Below, in pieces: positions 58,749 to 64,000 of a stretch of DNA of 64,000 bases. Position 1 is the stretch's first letter. Each line of letters opens with the position of its first letter. The notes under the pieces were generated by a model. It searched no databases. It was not told the DNA's origin and saw only the letters and a program-made list of their open reading frames with translations. Made by a program: the position numbers and the translations under genes. The stretch comes from Bactrocera neohumeralis. Lineage: Eukaryota > Arthropoda > Insecta > Diptera > Tephritidae. The stretch covers positions 26,946,839-27,010,838 of the forward strand of contig NC_065919.1 of the NCBI RefSeq assembly GCF_024586455.1. The letters are read 5' to 3'.

Positions 58749-59049
58749 GTGAGTGCTGTTTTATTATTATTATATATTAGAGCAATTCACAATCTGGTGC
58801 AAATGGTCTTGCATAATGTTTTGTTTCTGTGAACTTAGTAAATTACTAATTGATAAGAATCGTTTGATTACTCATGTCCTCGTGTCCACATAAATTACAT
58901 ATGTTCATTTGGTATCTCGTAAATATTTTTGAGATGTCAGCCTTTAAATAAGCAATATTCTTTCTAACTAAGTGCTACAAACTTCGTGGCAAACTTAATA
59001 TACCTTGTTCAGGGAATAATAATTAAAACAAATTGTAAAAATGTTCTCC
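58749..59049. other. Start of a long intron or broken end of Ino80
   Basis: It opens with the donor of exon 9. A decayed 'ataccttgttcaggg' near 59,000 resembles the hairpin end of the mini-me-like repeats. No exon found. Confidence 0.4.
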
Positions 59050-60660
59050 TGATGTTTCTCGAGTGCAGTTCCGCCGCAATCAAGCTGCTACAAAGATGGA
59101 TTCTACGTAAACATTTGGCAGACACTTCTCGGTGAGGAGTTCGCTTAGCTCCATAACTAAAAGCATGCAGACCTCATTATACCGTTGCATTTGAGGAGAC
59201 AGCAAGAAGTATACCATAATTATGGTGAATTATTTGGTCAGGCTAAGAGCTTTGTCAACTCTGTCCACAGACCCTATCCAGAGCCACTATATTGGAACTG
59301 TCTAGTTTAGACCCTTACATTGGATTGTATGTAACCAACAACTAATCTTTGCCTTTTCTCAACTGCTGTCGAATAGCGATTTCAAGAACTTGTTGAGGGT
59401 CTGTACTTCGGTTGTTGTTATACCTAATACCGCTTGAGTGGAAAGTTTAAGTTTATTTTCATCGAAGTTTTCTGACGGCAGGCCCAGGAATCGTTCTGTT
59501 TCGAGACATCGGAACATAGGAAGGGGAATGTTAGATGAGTAACGATCGCTGGACAAGCAAAGAGGCACTCTTTATACGCTGGACATGCATTTGGTATGTC
59601 GTGGTCGATTTTGATTAGGAGTGAGTTTAATCTGCGTTAGTATCCAAAACCATATTTCTCTAGGGTCGCTCCGGTTTCTCGGCGTTACTCGAACTATTCC
59701 CTCTGCTATAGATGGTGATTTGGATCAAGTACACAATTCACTGGGAGAGTTGGTGAAGGTGTGGATGAATCCACTGTGAATGTCGGTCAGTGCGTGTCTA
59801 AAGTTTGTTGCGTCTGTAGTCTGGGCGACGTACTGTTCGAAGTCCTTGACAAAATCAAGTAAATATCTCTTTGGTGCGCCCAAGAGGCAGCTACACTTTA
59901 GGCAGACGACTGCAGGGATGGTTTCTGCAAGTTTTAACGACAGCTCTCTGCTCTGTTCTCCTTCGTCCAGTTAGTGAATATGGTCGCTGTAGACTTATTG
60001 GGGGAGAGTATTACCATCGATTCCATTGCCATTTTCCCTAATGTTGCGGGAGTTTAGCAATATAGCAGTTAAACAGTAAGTAGTAGACACCACCCCTTTT
60101 TAAATTCTCCTTAACTTAGAATTTTGATCTCGAAATAGTACGTATGATTTCCGACCGCTCAGATGGTCCACCTTCTGAAGCCCTGTATGGAGCTTCCATT
60201 GGTCGATGCCTTCTAGTAGCCTTCTATGATTGGCTGTGTCAAGTCCAACGAGATCGTCCTGTCACACAGTAGTGTTTAATTTAAACCCTGATCTTTCTGG
60301 GCGTTTATGACGCTAAATTCCGAAAACAATGTTGATAGTTTGTAGGACTCAAGTGATGAGGAAAGCCCGGCAGTAACATGGACTCAAGTGTCTTCACAAC
60401 TGAGGAAGAACAGTTAACGAACTTAGCGGATTCTAGTTAACGGGATTCCCAAGTTTCAGTATTGAGACCACACTCCGACTTTCCACACGTCGCGTGTACT
60501 ATGAATAGTAATCGACGACATGTTGAGGACCAAGTTAGGTAACTTACTCCCATCGGGCCTAGCTGCTTTAACATCAACATGTTTATCCCATCTAGGTCAA
60601 TGGATGTCTGCGATTTTGTCTTCCTGAAGACACTCTAAAACTCCTCATCAGTGAAAGTAA
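59050..60660 (-). mobile_element. Non-LTR retrotransposon relic antisense to Ino80
   Basis: Minus-strand text near 60,553-60,600 reads DLDGINMLMLKQLGPMGVSY, the opening RT motif of jockey-superfamily elements. It is followed by VWKVGVW-like and 'KTLESMLLPGF' pieces, and further 3' by degraded sequence including a 69-codon frame (59,359-59,568) of uncertain identity. Frames are heavily broken. No catalytic ADD box is recognisable. Confidence 0.65.
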
Positions 60661-61209
60661 GTTTCGCGCAGTCTTTTGGTATTTTTCGCCGCCGGGTGAA
60701 GAGTGCAAACTGTCAGCTAAAAGCTCGTGCATTTCGTGGAATTGCCGAATCTCCAAATTGTTTTCTCTTATGCGGGGATCGGCTTGGCGTAACTTTTATT
60801 AAAACTGCTGCTTCCCCTGGGAAATTGTACGGAGGTCCGAGATTTCACGTACTTCTTCGGGTCCGATAAGGTATAACCATCGAATTGAAATTCAACAAGG
60901 TCGCTGTGAGTCACTACTCGTTTATTTTTGAAATATGTGCAATTTTACACTCCAGAGGTCTAGAAGGCTGTTCTGAATGGCAATGACTTAGTGAAAGAAA
61001 CAAAAATTTTAGACTTATAGAACACCTCAAAGGGAGTAGGCAACCATGATTCGTACAAACAAAACAAATTCGAAAATTATTTCCTCCGTAAATGTTCATA
61101 CACAACAAAACAAGTGAAATTTGTTATTGTCAAAATGTGTTTATTCTTGCCTTGAACATAAGAATTTATTTACATGAAATAAACCGTATTAGTCAAAATT
61201 TTCTTCAAA
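60661..61209. other. Spacer upstream of the TACO1-like gene
   Basis: No gene recognised. It must hold the promoter of the following gene; no TATA box stands out near the start. Confidence 0.4.
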
Positions 61210-62100
61210 ATGCGTTCCTTTCGAACGGCAAGTAAAGAGGCCGATCGGCGTAAAGATCAACCAACCACCAGTCGTCGCTTTTCGCCCGAATGCCCTGTTG
61301 AAGTGCACAAGAACATTAAGAAACAACCGAAATTTCTACCCATGGGGAAGAGCGTGCCGTTAGCACCGCTACACTGCCGCTTAGCACACAAGTTGCGACT
61401 CGCCATCTACGAAGGCAACTCGGCAAATCAGCGACAAAATAGATTTTTGAAGACAGCAGTGCGCCGAGTGACCGAACAGGGTCTCTCCATGCATGAAGCG
61501 GAGCAAATCATCAACACTTACGCCGATACGCGCACCACGCTACACCGTCAACTGCTGCAAATACGCTGCAATCGTAGGATATTTCTCATCTGCACGTTGC
61601 GCTCGGTGCTTACGGCCGAACTGAAGTTACGTTTGTTGCCGTTGATGCGGAACTATAATGCCAGCTTCGTGCACGTCATGCACAACTTCTTCAGCAGCGC
61701 CACCATCGAGGCGATCATCTCGCTGCAGACCTCGTTGGATTTCAGCGATCTCGAGGGTTCGATAACGCGTGACGCGATCGCTTGCAAAGCGCAAGGCATT
61801 GAAATGGTCGACTACGAGACGGGCGCTGTCAACTTTAAGTGCAATCCGAGCGAATTGGAAACTGTGCTGAAGGCAGTCACTGCCAAGGGCTATACGGTGC
61901 TACACACCGAATACAGTTTCAAGGCGAAGAGGTGCATAAAGCTTGATGAACGCGAACGTGAGGAGTACAGAAGGTTTCGCACAAAGCTTTCCAAGGCGCA
62001 CGATTTCGATAAGTTCTTCGATAATGTAGCGCCGCAGGAGATCATGGTTGAGGATGAGTCGGACGTCATAAGCGCCGACGCGATAGTTAAGCCGTTGTAG
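61210..62100 (+). CDS. TACO1/YebC-family protein, divergent, intronless
   Basis: 296 residues, close to the usual length of animal TACO1 (a mitochondrial translational activator of cytochrome c oxidase subunit I; bacterial relatives are YebC). The three-domain order fits: a helical N-terminal part (HKLRLAIYEG.SANQRQNRFL and 'MHEAEQIINTYAD', matching the 'PKD.IERAI' region), a central domain (NRRIFLICTLRSVLTAELKL and 'VMHNFFSSATIEAI'), and a C-terminal domain (QGIEMVDYETGAVNFKC, LETVLKAVTAKGYTVLHTEY, then 'FDKFFDNVAPQE'). Missing is the near-universal 'GHSKW' motif of the N-terminus; instead there is a Lys-rich stretch. No clear mitochondrial presequence beyond a basic start. The start is the first ATG in a good context (TTCAAAATGCG); no intron. 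It may be a diverged paralogue or retrocopy. Function is inferred from the family alone. Confidence 0.75.
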   Translation: MRSFRTASKEADRRKDQPTTSRRFSPECPVEVHKNIKKQPKFLPMGKSVPLAPLHCRLAHKLRLAIYEGNSANQRQNRFLKTAVRRVTEQGLSMHEAEQIINTYADTRTTLHRQLLQIRCNRRIFLICTLRSVLTAELKLRLLPLMRNYNASFVHVMHNFFSSATIEAIISLQTSLDFSDLEGSITRDAIACKAQGIEMVDYETGAVNFKCNPSELETVLKAVTAKGYTVLHTEYSFKAKRCIKLDEREREEYRRFRTKLSKAHDFDKFFDNVAPQEIMVEDESDVISADAIVKPL

Positions 62101-62179
62101 TGTGGATTTTTTGGGAACCGCGTTTTACTTGCTGTTCTATGTATTGACTAAATTTTCGCGAATATGTAGACTTTCTCAA

Positions 62180-62200
62180 TTTCTCTCTCTCTCTCTCTCC
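62180..62200. repeat. CT microsatellite
   Basis: A run of about nine CT units lies in the 3' untranslated part of the TACO1-like gene. Confidence 0.8.
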
Positions 62201-62341
62201 AAATTATGGCATTAGTAGAATTTTGACAATTTTTTTTTATCGTGTAAGGTGTATCAAAAACGCGTTACAAATTTTATGTGAACAAAATTTTGAGAAAATG
62301 CATTGAAAAACGATATTAAATTTAATCAAAAAATTAAAAAC

Positions 62342-62347
62342 AATAAA
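62342..62347 (+). terminator. Poly-A signal of the TACO1-like gene
   Basis: A canonical AATAAA lies 242 bases past the stop codon, in AT-rich DNA. It is the first such signal after the gene. Confidence 0.5.
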
Positions 62348-62699
62348 TGTCTAAAAGCTATTGTACAACCGATTTTTCATAAATGAGGTTTTCTTTTATA
62401 ACCTCCAATTAACTCGCTATTTCAGTTCTTGCTCTGTCGCAAGATCCTTTTGGCCCGAGGTCGATTTAGTGAGACCTTTGTCCTCAGTAAGGCAAGCCAC
62501 TACCTAGTTGTCGGGTTTTAACAGGTCATTGCCATATCGGCGACCAAACTGATCCGAATGATCAAATCTAACCTCACTTAATCATTCGTTATGAATATTT
62601 GATGAACCGTGAAATATAAAAAAGAGATTTTGTATTATCCAATCTCGACTTAAGTATTTATAAATTCAATAGGTATCTTGTAAATACAAGGTTGACAGT
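62348..62699. other. Spacer, nothing recognised
   Basis: No gene or known repeat terminus seen. Confidence 0.3.
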
Positions 62700-63230
62700 G
62701 AAAACCGTCCATTTTGAGGTTCCCTACTTTTCTAAAGAAAAAAACAGAAACTTCAAATTTCTTGAGGAAAGAACATTCTTTGGTATTTTTTTTTTTTTGT
62801 AAAGATTATCCCTTTCAAATCGAAAAATTTGGCTCGAAAACTTCTTTTTGAAACTTTTCAAGAACCCATAAAGCGAGGCGACGTCGCTTGGGAAGGTCGA
62901 GCGTCTTCAGTTCTCGTTTCAGTTTAGATCTCGACGTAAAATGCGCCAAGTCGTTCTATACGTCAGTCCGAGTTGATGGCAGCGGCGCCAAATCGTCTGT
63001 AAACGGTCTACGGTCTTTGCAGCTACGGCTGCTATATTTTCTTCACTGCGTGCTGGACATGGTCTATTCGGTCGAATTTTATCCAATAATGAATGCTGGT
63101 TCTCAATATGGCTGATGGTATTGCGAATAAGTTGAGCGAAGCGCACGAAAAACATTCTTTACAGAAAATGAATTTTCGTAATCCTAAACAAAAATAACAT
63201 GACAGCTTGACACGATTCACACGTTGTCAA
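62700..63230 (-). mobile_element. DDE-type transposon relic with HTH transposase fragment
   Basis: The minus strand at 62,919-63,155 encodes CPARSEENIAAVAAKTVDRL then RCHQLGLTYRTTWRILRRDL, the helix-turn-helix part of a transposase family common in insects, in which 'ARSEENIAAV' precedes 'TTWRILR.DL'. The catalytic domain is absent. The flanking blocks (62,720-62,790 and 63,110-63,170) recur at 39,826-40,020, so they are part of the element. It is a short, dead derivative. Confidence 0.6.
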
Positions 63231-63316
63231 AAAACATTGAAAAAGTCTATTTGACCGTTAAAAGCAAAGAGGACAGTGAGAATTATCAAAATCGGTTGAC
63301 TATAACATGTATATGT

Positions 63317-63490
63317 ACAGGGTTTGTCCGGAAAGTCATAAGACTGATTTTCTTTCGCCGCGAATTCGGAGCGTGCGCCCACCGTGGCTGATTGGTCAGT
63401 TGTCAGTTGCAGTGATGAAAATGCAGTTTGTTAGAGTAGAGGTACGCGATTAAATTCTGTGTGAAACTCGGTAAATCTGCATATCTACTG
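63317..63490 (+). mobile_element. Mariner 5' end fragment
   Basis: CAGGGTTTGTCCGGAAAGTC after TA looks like a mariner terminal repeat, and 'cgattaaattctgtgtgaaactcggtaaatctgc' codes for the KFCVKLGKSA-type N-terminus. The rest is missing. A 30-base block that follows (63,497-63,545) repeats text from 63,165-63,200. Confidence 0.55.
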
Positions 63491-63842
63491 GTCAGAAAAT
63501 GAATTTTCGTAATTCCTTTTTGGAGGGCTAAACAAAAATAACATTTTGAACAAGTATTCAATTTGTTAAATTTATCAAAATCTGTGGTCAAGTCCTATTA
63601 CTTTTCGAAAATGTAGATATCCTGCAAATTGTTATGATAAACTTTTTCCGAATTTTTTTCAATCCATTTATATTTAAAAATTTTCCTATCAATGAAAATA
63701 CGAAATCAATAACAATAATCCATTTATATTTCACTCTATCAAGCGAATCAAATCAGAAAGTCAAAATATTGTCACAATAATGTTTCAGAATTAAATATGT
63801 GTTATTGCTATTGATTGCCGTTTGGCATTCGTAGGCATTTCT
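63491..63842. other. AT-rich spacer before the peptidase gene
   Basis: No gene. It holds the 3' untranslated region of the minus-strand gene to its right. Confidence 0.4.
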
Positions 63843-64000
63843 ACGCGTCGGCCAACCATTGACCCACCAACTCGGCTAGCTTCTCCTTTGAGGCACGCAT
63901 CTCTGCTGTGTCGGCGCTGCTAATCGAACTGAAATCGGTGCAATGCGATGCTTGTGGTAAGATGGTGGCGCCATACTCGGCTGTATGGCCGACGGCACTC
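63843..64000 (-). CDS. Serine peptidase family S28, C-terminal end (partial)
   Basis: The last 51 codons of a minus-strand gene are present, ending at a TAG (63,843-63,845); the rest lies beyond the window. The peptide runs through ATILPQASHCTDFSSISSAD and 'MRASKEKLAELVGQWLADA'. In S28 peptidases (lysosomal Pro-X carboxypeptidase, DPP7, thymus-specific serine protease and their fly relatives) the catalytic His lies in just such an 'ASHC.D' motif close to the C-terminus, followed by an acidic loop and a final amphipathic helix. These enzymes are secreted or lysosomal and cut after proline. Codon use is GC-rich, like Ino80 and the TACO1-like gene, and unlike the transposon relics. Which S28 paralogue this is cannot be told from the fragment. 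Confidence 0.75.

Noticed and set aside
1..64000. CRISPR arrays, rRNA, bacterial operons, intact LTR retrotransposon or viral genes
   Set aside because: None seen: no regularly spaced direct repeats of CRISPR type, no rRNA-like tracts, and no paired LTRs. No tRNA was recognised by eye, but a covariance-model scan would be needed to exclude one.

Overview
The window is nuclear DNA from a higher fly, most likely a tephritid fruit fly (Bactrocera, Zeugodacus or Ceratitis type). Three things point there: fly-like gene structure with short introns and GT-AG splicing, proteins that read as insect orthologues, and a repeat load (RTE-type 'craniofacial development protein 2-like' retrotransposons, mariner relics, repeats with GTCY-rich tracts) that I recognise from tephritid genomes. 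The assignment is by inspection only.

Layout. From 1 to about 49,700 I find no complete host gene. This part is a graveyard of mobile elements separated by AT-rich DNA: non-LTR retrotransposons of the RTE, R1-like and jockey-like groups, at least six mariner/Tc1 relics, one nearly complete Tigger/pogo-type DNA transposon with both terminal repeats and TA target duplications (8,651-10,895), one Helitron relic with its 3' hairpin and CTAG terminus (43,252 to about 45,070), paired roughly 0.85-1.0 kb repeats with palindromic ends, and a 1.18 kb near-complete inverted repeat (6,350-7,531). Several are nested in one another. One possible host coding exon, with a good Kozak context and a consensus splice donor, lies at 15,352-15,451.

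From 49,700 to 64,000 the DNA is gene-bearing. Ino80, the ATPase of the INO80 chromatin-remodelling complex, starts at 53,792 and can be followed through nine coding exons to 58,748, where it stops just after helicase motif V. The last conserved helicase motif and the C-terminus are not in the window. Downstream are an antisense non-LTR relic, an intronless gene for a divergent TACO1/YebC-family protein (61,210-62,100, same strand as Ino80), more DNA-transposon debris, and on the minus strand the C-terminal end of a peptidase S28 gene (63,843-64,000, running off the edge). Either these two genes sit inside a large Ino80 intron, or Ino80 is broken here by rearrangement or misassembly.

The host genes do not form an operon-like system. 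The most informative signals are structural: deletion-derivative families of mariner and RTE in which separate copies share the same internal breakpoint, the long foldback sequence, a terminal hairpin kept by a compensatory change between two repeat copies, and the truncated Ino80 exon chain. I did not find a convincing new multi-gene biological system.
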